Positions 26,052 through 34,398 of a stretch of 44,799 nt of DNA are shown piece by piece. This DNA comes from a virus: positions 1 to 44,799 of the IMG/VR virus record IMGVR_UViG_3300009374_000868. One strand, written 5' to 3'. The position numbers were made by a program, and so were the translations under genes. Below the pieces are notes generated by a model. The model was not told the DNA's origin. It ran no database searches and saw nothing but the letters and a program-made list of their open reading frames with translations. Positions within the stretch are counted from its first letter, which is position 1. The number at the start of each line of letters is the position of its first letter.

Positions 26052-26175
26052 TAGAAAACGCTCGAATTTCGGACGCACACAGTCGACCGTGTGGGCAACC
26101 TTTAGGCGATCTGGAGTGGTTGGTCGACCAGTTATCCCACGCGCACAGGGGCGATATGATAAGATTACCAGATAA
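26042..26175 (+). CDS. Possible 43-aa Arg-rich protein in the connector operon
   Basis: ATG 26042 overlaps the end of the connector gene by 10 nt, and the TAA overlaps the next ATG (TAATG). The product is very basic: MDSSRKRSNFGRTQSTVWAT, then FRRSGVVGRPVIPRAQGRYD. Tight coupling on both sides fills what would otherwise be a 123-nt gap in a dense operon. The central 22 nt resemble a stretch just after the small terminase gene (about 6519-6543). It may be a genuine small protein or a conserved DNA/RNA element. Confidence 0.4.
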
Positions 26176-26546
26176 TGTTAGAAAGCCATGAGAAACAGAT
26201 GATCACACTGGATACGGCAGAACTGATCAGAGCCTCGGGTGAGACAGCGGATCTTCTGCGTCCTAGGGTTGCTGGTGCAGGTGGATTTGCCGGACCGCAT
26301 GAACCAAATGAAGAATCGCTTGGTTCTGTTCCGATTGAATTCCAACAGCTGTCACCGGATGAGTTGAAACAGGTTGGAGCCGATGGTATGTGCTCGATGT
26401 TGCCTGAGACTGATGTTTCGGAGGGCGACATATTGGTTTATGACGAGGTTCGATACCGAGTTACGAATGTAAAACCTGTTAACTGTTTCGGAGCAGTGTC
26501 GCATCTAATTGTTAAGCTTGAACGGGAATACCAGGCGCATGATTAA
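26175..26546 (+). CDS. Head closure/stopper-like protein
   Basis: 123 aa whose ATG overlaps the preceding TAA. The N-terminus is helical with an acidic loop; the C-terminal half is a small beta-barrel-like segment (VSEGDILVYDEVRYRVTNVKPVNCFGAVSHLIVKLERE). This pattern, meaning 'value must be given before the dependent strand', is typical of head-closure (gp16/FII-like) proteins. It lies between the adaptor and an HK97 gp10-like gene, which is the expected place. Confidence 0.65.
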   Translation: MLESHEKQMITLDTAELIRASGETADLLRPRVAGAGGFAGPHEPNEESLGSVPIEFQQLSPDELKQVGADGMCSMLPETDVSEGDILVYDEVRYRVTNVKPVNCFGAVSHLIVKLEREYQAHD

Positions 26547-27015
26547 GGTTGACGTGGACATGAAGGCAATTGAGGGTGTAGAGAGTTTTTTTAAACGCTA
26601 TCCGGGAGAACTTAAAGAAGCGGTTTACGATGGAGTTCAGATTATTGCAACTGAGATACAACGCTCAGCGGTTGAGAAATTGAAAGAACATGGCGCTATA
26701 GATCTGGGGCAATTGTGGAACTCTATTAACATCCACCGGATATCGTCAACCGAGGTTATCGTTGGGACTAACGTCGAATACGCGGCAGCAGTGGAATTCG
26801 GAACCAAGGGGCATTGGCTCACCATCGACAAAATACCCGGTTTCCGTAATTGGCTAAGAAGACATGGCATCGACCTGGATAAGAAGATGAAGTATTTCTA
26901 TGTGCATCCCAAACCGAAACCGTACATGGAACCGGCATATCAGGATGGAAAGCAGATAGCGCCCAGTATCATCCGGCGTGAAGTTGAGGCGGCAATACTG
27001 CGAGTAGGACTTTGA
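26539..27015 (+). CDS. HK97 gp10-like tail-completion protein
   Basis: 158 aa from ATG 26539, overlapping the previous gene by 8 nt; the frame is open upstream to a TTG at 26509. The core has the usual features of the gp10/minor tail family: an N-terminal helix (VESFFKRYPGELKEAVYDGVQ), the strand-loop motif VGTNVEYAAAVEFGTKGH and the late PKPYMEPAYQ. These proteins join head and tail in many siphoviruses and myoviruses. Confidence 0.8.
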   Translation: MIKVDVDMKAIEGVESFFKRYPGELKEAVYDGVQIIATEIQRSAVEKLKEHGAIDLGQLWNSINIHRISSTEVIVGTNVEYAAAVEFGTKGHWLTIDKIPGFRNWLRRHGIDLDKKMKYFYVHPKPKPYMEPAYQDGKQIAPSIIRREVEAAILRVGL

Positions 27016-27548
27016 AACTGCAACGCGCCATATCGAAGTATCTGACGGATAATATACCCGACCTGCATGCTTTCAAGGACGATATCGCCTTTGTAGCAGC
27101 CGGTAATCCTTATCCCTATTTCCTGATTGACCTGATATCGACGCGCAAACATAGTCTAGGAACGGGACTCTGGGATAGGACAGAAACGACAGAAGACGGC
27201 GACAGACAGATCAAAGTGACCAAACATCACCAAGTCTTGAGGTTCACAATCCGGGCGGTGAACAGTTCCGAAAAGAACGGTAATGTAATTGTAACTGAAG
27301 TTTCCGATCAGATTGATACTCTGTTATCTGATCTGTGTTGTGAAGGTTCGGTCGATCTGGTCGATCCTGTATCCGGTGAAAGCCTGCATATAGAACAAGC
27401 GATTTTTCAAGAAGGATCAGATCTGGCGCCTTTAGAAAAAGGAATGCCGTTCGTTTACCAGCAGACGCTTTCATACCTGTTTATCGAGCATCGTTTCAAA
27501 ATGAGGGTGGTCGAGAACAGGATGGAAAGTGTCAAAATAGAAATTTAG
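27012..27548 (+). CDS. Tail terminator-like protein
   Basis: 178 aa. TTG 27012 overlaps the preceding TGA (TTGA), as several starts here do. An initial helix (LQRAISKYLTDNIPDLHAFK) is followed by beta strands (YFLIDLISTRKHSLG, QVLRFTIRAVNSSE) and helix EVSDQIDTLLSDLC, the alpha/beta arrangement of tail terminator/gpU-like proteins. It lies just before the sheath gene. It would cap the tail tube and set its length. Confidence 0.65.
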   Translation: MKLQRAISKYLTDNIPDLHAFKDDIAFVAAGNPYPYFLIDLISTRKHSLGTGLWDRTETTEDGDRQIKVTKHHQVLRFTIRAVNSSEKNGNVIVTEVSDQIDTLLSDLCCEGSVDLVDPVSGESLHIEQAIFQEGSDLAPLEKGMPFVYQQTLSYLFIEHRFKMRVVENRMESVKIEI

Positions 27549-27556
27549 GAGGTGAT

Positions 27557-27748
27557 ATGCCTCGAAAGAAAATAGATACAAAGAGCAAAATGAGGATTTC
27601 CACAGTCATAAGACAGTTGAAGATATCACCACATCTGGCAGCGGCAGTAATGGTGAAGCATAACCTGAAAAACACCGACCGCATCGAGCCCGATAAGTTC
27701 ATGGCTATGGTTGAAGCGTGGCTGAAACAGCCGGCAGGAGGTAAATGA
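27557..27748 (+). CDS. Small basic protein before the sheath gene
   Basis: 63 aa with an excellent ribosome site (TTAGGAGGTGAT before ATG). It is basic and helical: MPRKKIDTKSKMRISTVIRQ, then a segment typical of a helical bundle (HLAAAVMVKHNLKNTDRIEPDKFMAMVEAWLK). It overlaps the sheath start by a few bases. There is no known family. It may be a tail-assembly factor. Confidence 0.7.
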   Translation: MPRKKIDTKSKMRISTVIRQLKISPHLAAAVMVKHNLKNTDRIEPDKFMAMVEAWLKQPAGGK

Positions 27749-29139
27749 TGGCAACCAAGGTAATAAAAGACGTCTATACGGAATACCTGTCCGGATCGGT
27801 AATCGTGACGCCACCCGCTTCCAACATCGAGTTTATCGCTGGCGCTGCTGAGGGTGGGCAATTGCTAACGCGCTATACCATTTCCGATAAGGACACTGCC
27901 AGGCAGATATTCCGAGGAGGCGAGTTGCTGAAAGCAATACAGGAACGACTTGATGCCGGTAGTTCCATGATATATGCTGTGCGGATTGGTGATGCGCTGA
28001 AGGCAACCTTGATCCTGAAGTCGAGCGAGATCGATGTGATCAGACTCGAAGCAGTCGAACCGGGGACCTTGTGGAACGGCATCGAAATTGACGTGACGGT
28101 GGATGGAGCGTCAAGAACCATCGAAATCACTGATCCTGAAACTGAAGAGACATCTGCGTTTACTAATGATTCGAATGATGCTCTTGTTGAGTCTATTAAC
28201 AATGGTCAAAGTCTGGTAGTGGGTTCGAAGCTCGCCGATGACTTGCCCGATGCTGTTGAGGCTCAGAATCTCAGCGGCGGTACGGACGGTTCGGTCTTGA
28301 CCAATGGTAATTATATCGACGCCATAGAATTCTCCGAACAATTCTCGGACGTCTCCTGGGTGCATTATATCGGTGCGGATACGCCTGACTTATGGACAGC
28401 GATTGTGACCAGTTGTCAGAACATGATTGAAAACATCCTCGGCGAACGCTTTGCTCTGCTCGATCTGCCTCGCTTCGAGCCCAACGATCCAGATCATATC
28501 ACTCCTCAGGAAATACAGGACTACGTCGATAACTGCATCTCGCTTAAGGAAGACTTTACTAACCGCAATGCGGTGTTCTTTATCGGTGAGGCGAAGTTTT
28601 TGGATCAGGATGGTGATGAATATGTCAGTCGGGTGAGTTCCTCCTGCAGTGGCAAGATGGCATCTGTACCGTTACAGAAGAGTCTGCTCGGTGAATCTCC
28701 GGTGAACATTATATCACTGGTTCCTGAGTTTGGGCGTGGTCATCAGGTACAACTCATCCAGGCGAATATCAATTACCTGCGCACCCAGCCGGGCATCGGC
28801 AAGATCATCGCCCTGTCAAATAATGCTCCTCCGACAGGTGAGACCTATAACAGACTAGAGAAACTGCGTGCGGTGTATAGCGCCGGCAAGCAGTCGCGGA
28901 TTGCAGCCTTCCCGCACCTCGGACGACCGAATGATGAAGGCGGAGAAGGATTGAAATTGCTCGAAGAGGATATTAAGCGACCGTTGGAACTGATGAGACA
29001 AAAGGGTGAAATCGACAGTTATCAATTGTCGATAAGCTCGACTGATGAAATGCGGACGTTGGGTGAAGCGCAGGTGACGCTTTCCGTTAATTCGATGAAG
29101 GCGTTCGAGATCATCTTGACTAAAGTTTATCTGGATTAG
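27745..29139 (+). CDS. Contractile tail sheath protein
   Basis: 464 aa. The N-terminal part (SGSVIVTPPASNIEFIAGAAEGG) and the C-terminal part (LRTQPGIGKIIALSNNAPPTGETYNRLEKLRAV, AQVTLSVNSMKAFEIILTKVYLD) fit the sheath family, whose C-terminal strand docks with neighbouring subunits. It makes the virion a myovirus: the sheath contracts around the tube to drive DNA entry. AGGAGG suits ATG 27748 slightly better than ATG 27745. Confidence 0.87.
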   Translation: MMATKVIKDVYTEYLSGSVIVTPPASNIEFIAGAAEGGQLLTRYTISDKDTARQIFRGGELLKAIQERLDAGSSMIYAVRIGDALKATLILKSSEIDVIRLEAVEPGTLWNGIEIDVTVDGASRTIEITDPETEETSAFTNDSNDALVESINNGQSLVVGSKLADDLPDAVEAQNLSGGTDGSVLTNGNYIDAIEFSEQFSDVSWVHYIGADTPDLWTAIVTSCQNMIENILGERFALLDLPRFEPNDPDHITPQEIQDYVDNCISLKEDFTNRNAVFFIGEAKFLDQDGDEYVSRVSSSCSGKMASVPLQKSLLGESPVNIISLVPEFGRGHQVQLIQANINYLRTQPGIGKIIALSNNAPPTGETYNRLEKLRAVYSAGKQSRIAAFPHLGRPNDEGGEGLKLLEEDIKRPLELMRQKGEIDSYQLSISSTDEMRTLGEAQVTLSVNSMKAFEIILTKVYLD

Positions 29140-29150
29140 GAGTATGATGT

Positions 29151-29621
29151 ATGCCTGATTTAATAGAAGACCTCGGATTTGCAGATGGAATATCAGGAAA
29201 CTCCATCAAGATGTTCCTCGACGGTGTGCCTGTCCTGGCTCTGCAGAATTTCAACTGGAAGATCAAGAAGGGCAAAAAACCGTTGTTCGGAGCTGGATTC
29301 AAAACGGCGCACGGTGTTACACGCAGCGCTCACAAGATCTACGAGATCGACTTTGAGATCAAGGAGATATTGATCAATTCAGCTATCAATGTGGCGCAGA
29401 CTGCCAAGAATGCAGTCTTCCTGTCGACTTTCGAGGATTTTACCGATATCCGTAACGCGGTGATCATCATCATGTATCCGGGCGCGGCGGCTGTGCGTTC
29501 CAAGACTTTCACAGGGGTGGAGATTACCGACCAGGAGGGTGGCTTCTCCGATAGTGAGGATGCCGAACCGATCGGAATCAAATGCAGTGGCTTTGCGACC
29601 AAGGCAACCGGAATATTTTAA
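29151..29621 (+). CDS. Tail tube protein
   Basis: 156 aa following the sheath gene, as in most myoviruses. It is beta-rich, with an early SGNSIKMFLDGVPVLALQNFNWK strand pair and YEIDFEIKEILINSAINV, in the pattern of FII/gp19-like tube proteins that stack as hexamers inside the sheath. GGAG lies about 9 nt before the ATG. Confidence 0.82.
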   Translation: MPDLIEDLGFADGISGNSIKMFLDGVPVLALQNFNWKIKKGKKPLFGAGFKTAHGVTRSAHKIYEIDFEIKEILINSAINVAQTAKNAVFLSTFEDFTDIRNAVIIIMYPGAAAVRSKTFTGVEITDQEGGFSDSEDAEPIGIKCSGFATKATGIF

Positions 29622-29639
29622 CAACTAAGGAAACTTAAA

Positions 29640-29990
29640 ATGAGTGAAACTCAAGAACTCAAAATAACCGATGAGATCATCAATGACCTGAAAGAACGCT
29701 ACAAGGGATTTCCGCTCTTTCAGATAACGGACAGTGTGAGCGGTGATACTTTCATAATACGCGGCTCCAATTGGGATGAGTTTGCCCGTATTGGCAATGT
29801 CCAACCAGGTAAAGAGAATCGTGTTCCGTTGAACATGGTCAAGGCTTATGTGGTATGGCCGGAGATCGATCAACAGGACATCGAGTACAACAGTTCCGGT
29901 AACTGGCAGCCTGGAAGGATCGTGGCTTTGGCTGAGCAGATTCAGGAAGTGCTTGGTTATAACAAGGCTTTTGCCGTAAAAAAGTTGTAG
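29640..29990 (+). CDS. Tail assembly chaperone, short (G-like) product
   Basis: 116 aa with a good AAGGAAAC ribosome site. It has a helical and strand mix (ITDEIINDLKERYKGFPLF, GDTFIIRGSNWDEFARIG, RIVALAEQIQEVLGYNKAF). Its position between tube and tape measure, and a slippery heptamer just before its stop, identify it as the zero-frame tail chaperone. It would coat the tape measure protein during tail assembly. Confidence 0.82.
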   Translation: MSETQELKITDEIINDLKERYKGFPLFQITDSVSGDTFIIRGSNWDEFARIGNVQPGKENRVPLNMVKAYVVWPEIDQQDIEYNSSGNWQPGRIVALAEQIQEVLGYNKAFAVKKL

Positions 29991-30187
29991 GCGAGGTCAA
30001 ACGTGAACTGTCTAAAAACTGGTTTAAGCAAATGCGCGCGGTGATCTGTAAGACCTTTCCAGCTTATACCTTCGAGATGATCGACCAGATGTCATTACAG
30101 AGCGTGATCGAGATTTATACTTCGGCGGAATGGATGGCTGAGGAGGAGAAACGATTGGTTGATAAAGCCTCGAGGAAACATCGGTGA
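29640..30187 (+). CDS. Tail assembly chaperone, -1 frameshift (G-T-like) product
   Basis: The heptamer A AAA AAG at 29978-29984 lies two codons before the zero-frame TAG. Shifting by -1 there continues as VVGEVKRELSKNWFKQMRAV and stays open for 67 codons to TGA 30185-30187, giving a fusion of 182 aa. The extension is helical and charged (SVIEIYTSAEWMAEEEKRLV). The shifted frame fills the otherwise empty 193 nt before the tape measure gene and overlaps its GTG start. This matches the conserved frameshifted chaperone pair of caudoviruses. Confidence 0.82.
29978..29984 (+). promoter_or_regulatory. Programmed -1 ribosomal frameshift site (A AAA AAG)
   Basis: A canonical slippery heptamer, in the correct register relative to the zero frame (GTA AAA AAG TTG TAG). 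The downstream frame encodes the T-like extension. The P-site AAA and A-site AAG codons can both re-pair after a -1 slip. Confidence 0.85.
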
Positions 30188-33042
30188 GCATGCTTCAGGG
30201 ATTCACCCAGGGAATCAATATCCGCATTATCGGATCATCAAACCTTAAGGGAACGATGTCGGACGCGGTCTCGCAGATGGATCGGTTCAAAGCATCTGCC
30301 AAGAACCTGATGAAGGTCGGTGGCTGGATGCTGGGCATCGGTACTGCCATGCTCGGTTTTGCCGGATTGACGGTTGCTTCCACTAATGCCACGACTAAAG
30401 CGCTGGGCGAGATGGCATCGCTCGGTTTCAAGGATCTGAAGTCTCTCGAACGGGCAGCTAAGGAGTTTTCTAACCAGTTTGCTGACATCACCAAATCAGA
30501 TTTTATCGCAGCTGCTTATGACATCAAGTCCGGCATCGCATCGCTGTCGGACACTGCTGTTGGAGAGTTCACCAAGATTGCAGCCTTGACCGCCAAAGCG
30601 ACTAAGGCGAGTGTATCTGAAATGACCTCGCTCTTTGCCACCGGCTATGGAATTTTCAAGGACTTTTACGGCAATCTTTCAGACTTCGATTTTGGCGAGT
30701 TGTTTTCTGGAGGGATATCTGCAGCGGTAAGAGCTTTCAAAACCACAGGTCCGGAGATGGCAGCAGCAATTTCTAACATCGGAGCGATGGCGACATCAGC
30801 ATTAGTTCCATTGGAAGAACAACTCTCAGTACTCGGCATGCTGCAGGCGACCATGTCCGGCGCTGAAGCTGGAACGAGATACCGTGCTTTCATTAAATCT
30901 GCTGCAGAAGCTGGTGAACAGATGGGAATCAGTTTCATGGATGCGAATAACAACCTGCTGCCGATCCCGAATATCCTGGAACGAATTCGCGGCAAATACG
31001 GCGAGACGGTAGATGCGGTTGAGAAGATGGAAATGATGAAGGCTTTCGGACGGATCGAGGCGTTAACGGTCGTTGACTTGCTCATGCCGAAGATCGATGC
31101 CCTGAAAGGAAATATCTCCGATCTGGGTAACGCGATGCGAGGTGGGACAGCGACGACACTCGAGATGGCGACAGCCATGAATGTTGAACTGGGCGCTGTA
31201 TTCGGACTGTTGAAACAGCGCGTCCATAACACCTTCGAGGTGTTGGGTAAGGCAATTCTACCGGTTGTTTTACCCACGATTAATGCGGTGTCCCGGGCGG
31301 CATTGGCTTTTCAGAAATGGACGGAATCCCATCCACATTTACTGAAGCTCGGCATGGGTGTGATGCTGATCGGTGGTGCCCTGATTGGGATTATCGGAAG
31401 TATGGCGCTGTTCGGTGGAATGTTACAGCTCTCACTCGCAGGAATAATCGGTCTGGCAGCTTCGCTGGGGATCGGAACAGTTTCAAGTCTGACATTCACG
31501 ACTGCACTGGGAGGATTGGCAGGAGCGTTGTGGGCGACCATGGCTCCGATCCTACCGATTGTGGCAGCTGTGGGTCTGCTCTATCTGGCATGGAAGTCAA
31601 ACTTTATAGGACTCAGAGATGCCACCAAGGCAGTTTGGTCGGCATTGACGCCACTCTTCACCTCACTTAAGAATACGATCATTAGTGTTAAGAATGTGAT
31701 TGTGTTGGTGTTCGGGGATTGGATAGAAAGCCTATCCGAATGGTACACTGCCTGGAACGCGAAGTTCACAGGAGCGCGTTCACCTCTGCTCGCATTTGCT
31801 GGACTGGTAGCCTACGCAATCGGCTTCTCAATCGGAGTGTTTTCAAGGCTGTTCGGATGGTTGAAAGCGCATAATGTTCTGGGAACTGGTCTGGCAGTGG
31901 TGTTCGGGGGTGGAGCCCTCGGCATGCTGAAATATGTGAAAGCAACTGGGGGACTGACTAATGCCATGCGGACTCTGCCCTATTATCTGCGTGTCGCGGG
32001 TGCGGAATTGAAATACCTGTCGATGAAGATGGCTGCTTTCGATCCGGCGACAATGCCAACTAAAATTAAAGGAGCGTTTTCAGCTGCAGCAACGGGTGTC
32101 AAGTCGGCAGTAACATCGATTGCCGGAGCTTTTACGCATGGAATCAAATCGGCATGGTCATTTTCTACCAACCTGATCAGGTCAACCGCGTCCTGGACGG
32201 TCAAGTTTGCGCAAGGCATCGGTATGGTAGTAAAGCAATTGGGACTTCTGGCTTTCAATTTCATAAGAGCAGCATCCAAGGCAGCTCTTTTCGGTGTGAG
32301 GATGCTGGTTGCCAAGGCAGCCATGATCGCGCAATCTGTCGCCACAGGAGTTGTGACTGCAGCTCAATGGGCATTAAACGTCGCCATGAACGCCAATCCG
32401 ATCGGACTGATTATTACTGCCGTTGGTTTGTTGATCGCTGGGATCGTCCTGCTCTACAAGAACTGGAATACAGTGTGGGCTGGTATGAAAGCCGTTGTCG
32501 AATGGGTCTGGACAGGAATCAAGGCAGGCTGGGACGGGATGGTGGTGGTCTTCCGCAAAGGCTGGAAGGTGTTGCAGGGGGTGTTCGAAGGTGTTGGAAG
32601 TGCGATTGCAGGTTTCTTCACGAGTGTTTGGAGCAATATAAAGTCTGCTCTTGTCTCCACCGCCAATTGGATTATAAACAAGCTCAATGGTCTGTTGGGG
32701 GGCATCCAGAACATTGCCGGATTGGTCGGGATCGAGATTCCGCTGATTCCCACAATCAAAACTGCAGATGATCTAAGTGGACAGCTCACACCAGGAAACC
32801 TTTCCGCAGCATTCTCAAACGAAGATGTGTTCGCGCCTCCGGCCGGAGGCAGCATCGTCTCCAATGCTATTACTAATTCCAGAAATCAGACTGTCAGTGT
32901 CGACCGCAGCATCCGGGACTTACGTTTCGAGATAAATGCTTCGGGACAGAATACAAAGTCTATTAAAGAACAGCTGCTCGAAGTATTCGATGAGTTGGCG
33001 GCTCAGGGTGAGGGAATCGAAGGGGTGATTGTTAATGCCTGA
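30184..33042 (+). CDS. Tail tape measure protein
   Basis: 952 aa, the longest tail gene. The start is GTG 30184 (overlapping the chaperone TGA) or ATG 30190. The N-terminal half matches the phage tail tape measure type (TP901-like core), with GMAAAISNIGAMATSA-like helices (DVKSGIASLSDTAVGEF, GPEMAAAISNIGAMATSALV) and LLKQRVHNTFEVLGKAILP. Hydrophobic helices occur near 390-420 and 740-760. The C-terminal part has Trp-rich repeats (WNTVWAGMKAVVEWVWTGIK). It sets tail length and forms part of the DNA-entry channel. At roughly 0.15 nm per residue this suggests a tail near 140 nm. Confidence 0.9.
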   Translation: MSMLQGFTQGINIRIIGSSNLKGTMSDAVSQMDRFKASAKNLMKVGGWMLGIGTAMLGFAGLTVASTNATTKALGEMASLGFKDLKSLERAAKEFSNQFADITKSDFIAAAYDIKSGIASLSDTAVGEFTKIAALTAKATKASVSEMTSLFATGYGIFKDFYGNLSDFDFGELFSGGISAAVRAFKTTGPEMAAAISNIGAMATSALVPLEEQLSVLGMLQATMSGAEAGTRYRAFIKSAAEAGEQMGISFMDANNNLLPIPNILERIRGKYGETVDAVEKMEMMKAFGRIEALTVVDLLMPKIDALKGNISDLGNAMRGGTATTLEMATAMNVELGAVFGLLKQRVHNTFEVLGKAILPVVLPTINAVSRAALAFQKWTESHPHLLKLGMGVMLIGGALIGIIGSMALFGGMLQLSLAGIIGLAASLGIGTVSSLTFTTALGGLAGALWATMAPILPIVAAVGLLYLAWKSNFIGLRDATKAVWSALTPLFTSLKNTIISVKNVIVLVFGDWIESLSEWYTAWNAKFTGARSPLLAFAGLVAYAIGFSIGVFSRLFGWLKAHNVLGTGLAVVFGGGALGMLKYVKATGGLTNAMRTLPYYLRVAGAELKYLSMKMAAFDPATMPTKIKGAFSAAATGVKSAVTSIAGAFTHGIKSAWSFSTNLIRSTASWTVKFAQGIGMVVKQLGLLAFNFIRAASKAALFGVRMLVAKAAMIAQSVATGVVTAAQWALNVAMNANPIGLIITAVGLLIAGIVLLYKNWNTVWAGMKAVVEWVWTGIKAGWDGMVVVFRKGWKVLQGVFEGVGSAIAGFFTSVWSNIKSALVSTANWIINKLNGLLGGIQNIAGLVGIEIPLIPTIKTADDLSGQLTPGNLSAAFSNEDVFAPPAGGSIVSNAITNSRNQTVSVDRSIRDLRFEINASGQNTKSIKEQLLEVFDELAAQGEGIEGVIVNA

Positions 33043-33685
33043 AGAAACCATCCAGACTGAGCAACTGACCAATGAGGAACAGATCGAGTGCCTGATCGGG
33101 AGTGTCACTCTGCCAGTACCACCGCGTCACATGCGCATCAAGCAGGCATTGAAGATCGATGAGATCGAGATCAAGGGACGTAGCGGCAAGATCAAACAAC
33201 CTATCGGTTACCAGGATTCCTTGATCACAATCGACCTCGAGATTTGCAATAAAGAAGAAGGTGGCAAGGTGGTGGAATCGGCAAGGGAACGGTTTGAACA
33301 GATTCAGGGCATGTTTCGACCGTCGCGGGAGGCTATACAGGAACCTCAGGAGATCGTTTCGACTTTGACCGATGCTTGTGGTATCCGGCACGTACTGATA
33401 AAGGAGCTGGAGATTCATGATAATGAACTGGACTATATCTCCTGCACATTGCAGTTGACCGAGTTTGAATCGGTGGAGAACCAGTTGAAGGCTCAAGCGC
33501 AGGAACAGATGGCAAGTGAAGAAGCGGAGGCACAAGGCGAAGAAGCCATCGCCGGAAATGAAAAACTGAATGAATCCCTCGGTAATCCCGACGATGACTA
33601 TTTAAGCAGGCAATACGAGCAAGGCAAGTCGGACGCCATGGGTGAAGATTACCCAGGCATCCTACCGGATGATGACACCGGTTAG
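33035..33685 (+). CDS. Tail/baseplate protein of unknown type
   Basis: 216 aa from ATG 33035, with AAGGGG upstream; it overlaps the end of the tape measure gene. A beta-rich domain is centred on HMRIKQALKIDEIEIKGRSG and DSLITIDLEICNKEEGGKV, followed by DACGIRHVLIKELEIHDNELD. This resembles tail proteins that follow the tape measure gene in some myoviruses. The acidic, flexible C-terminus (about 165-216) is rich in Glu and Asp. Its stop overlaps the convergent minus-strand gene by 4 nt. It probably belongs to the baseplate hub. Confidence 0.7.
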   Translation: MPEETIQTEQLTNEEQIECLIGSVTLPVPPRHMRIKQALKIDEIEIKGRSGKIKQPIGYQDSLITIDLEICNKEEGGKVVESARERFEQIQGMFRPSREAIQEPQEIVSTLTDACGIRHVLIKELEIHDNELDYISCTLQLTEFESVENQLKAQAQEQMASEEAEAQGEEAIAGNEKLNESLGNPDDDYLSRQYEQGKSDAMGEDYPGILPDDDTG

Positions 33686-33945
33686 GCTTCTTTGAAAAAT
33701 CCGATGCGCAGCAGCTCCTGGATGAAGCTTTCGGATTTCTCGTCAAAGGTTTCACCAGTAACGGTCATGGTTTCACCGGAACTGGCATTAATGAAATTTA
33801 CTAGATGCTCAAGGTAAAATTCTGGTGATGTACCACGCTCGAAGTATGCCTGCTCACGCATTTCGAGGATGATTTCTATGGCAGTGCCGACGAATACAGT
33901 GTCATCGTTGACGATTTCGTGTTTGGTTCTTTCTGGTGCGTTCAT
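33682..33945 (-). CDS. Small acidic protein, third gene of the amidoligase cassette
   Basis: 87 aa with a good ribosome site (AGGAGA, 8 nt before ATG), starting one base after the GGCT-like gene ends, so it is co-translated. It is acidic and helical, with a beta segment (SGETMTVTGETFDEKSE). There is no recognised domain. In amidoligase gene sets a small partner or substrate is sometimes present; this protein ends FFKEA and could offer a Lys or C-terminal carboxyl for ligation, but this is only a possibility. Confidence 0.65.
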   Translation of the reverse strand: MNAPERTKHEIVNDDTVFVGTAIEIILEMREQAYFERGTSPEFYLEHLVNFINASSGETMTVTGETFDEKSESFIQELLRIGFFKEA

Positions 33946-33946
33946 T

Positions 33947-34396
33947 TTATAGTTCTCCTGAATGTGGATTCTTGGCTAGAGATATGATGTACTGAATGTA
34001 CTGTTCAGGTAATTGCCATTGACGGCAGCCTGCTAAAATTATGTTCAAGTAACCCGAACTGGGGCTTGAATATTGATTGCGGTCGGTCATTTGGTAGACG
34101 ACCACCTGCAATTCCCTGTTGTCTTCAGTGATAACGGGAACGGTTTTACGGATGTAAAGCCTGGGATATCCTTCGAAGCGGTCGAGGGATTGCAAATGTT
34201 CTTTGGAAATTTCATATAGTGCGCCGTGAACGTTGTGATCGACAACCGCCTCAATATTGGCCACACCCTTGAACATGAAGCGGTAATCGTTGAGCACTGC
34301 CCTGCAGAGTGGCTTGTTGCCCGGGCAGCGCATATTCATGCCGTCCAGATTGAGGTTCGCGCCATATGCGAAGTAAATAATTTTGTCCGATTTCAT
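33947..34396 (-). CDS. Gamma-glutamylcyclotransferase (GGCT/AIG2)-like protein
   Basis: 149 aa from ATG 34396; a longer frame to 34441 would overlap the amidoligase gene. The family start is clear: YFAYGANLN (the YGxN loop that holds the gamma-glutamyl group), then VHGALYEISKEHLQSLDRFEG, whose final Glu matches the catalytic acid, and YPRLYIRKTVPV. The family cleaves gamma-glutamyl amides with release of 5-oxoproline. Next to an amidoligase it would plausibly undo or edit the linkage. The pair is two bases apart. Confidence 0.85.
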   Translation of the reverse strand: MKSDKIIYFAYGANLNLDGMNMRCPGNKPLCRAVLNDYRFMFKGVANIEAVVDHNVHGALYEISKEHLQSLDRFEGYPRLYIRKTVPVITEDNRELQVVVYQMTDRNQYSSPSSGYLNIILAGCRQWQLPEQYIQYIISLAKNPHSGEL

Positions 34397-34398
34397 AA

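Noticed and set aside
30666-31277. Minus-strand ORF of 203 codons in the tape measure gene
   Set aside because: Shadow frame of a repetitive, Ala-rich gene; no ribosome site and low-complexity Ser/Pro/Ala product.
32154-32771. + strand ORF of 205 codons inside the tape measure gene
   Set aside because: Out of frame with an intact tape measure gene; Cys/Arg-rich shadow product.
33322-33755. Minus-strand ORF in the gene after the tape measure
   Set aside because: Overlaps both the + strand gene and the 87-aa minus gene; composition is Pro/Ser/His-rich with no domain.
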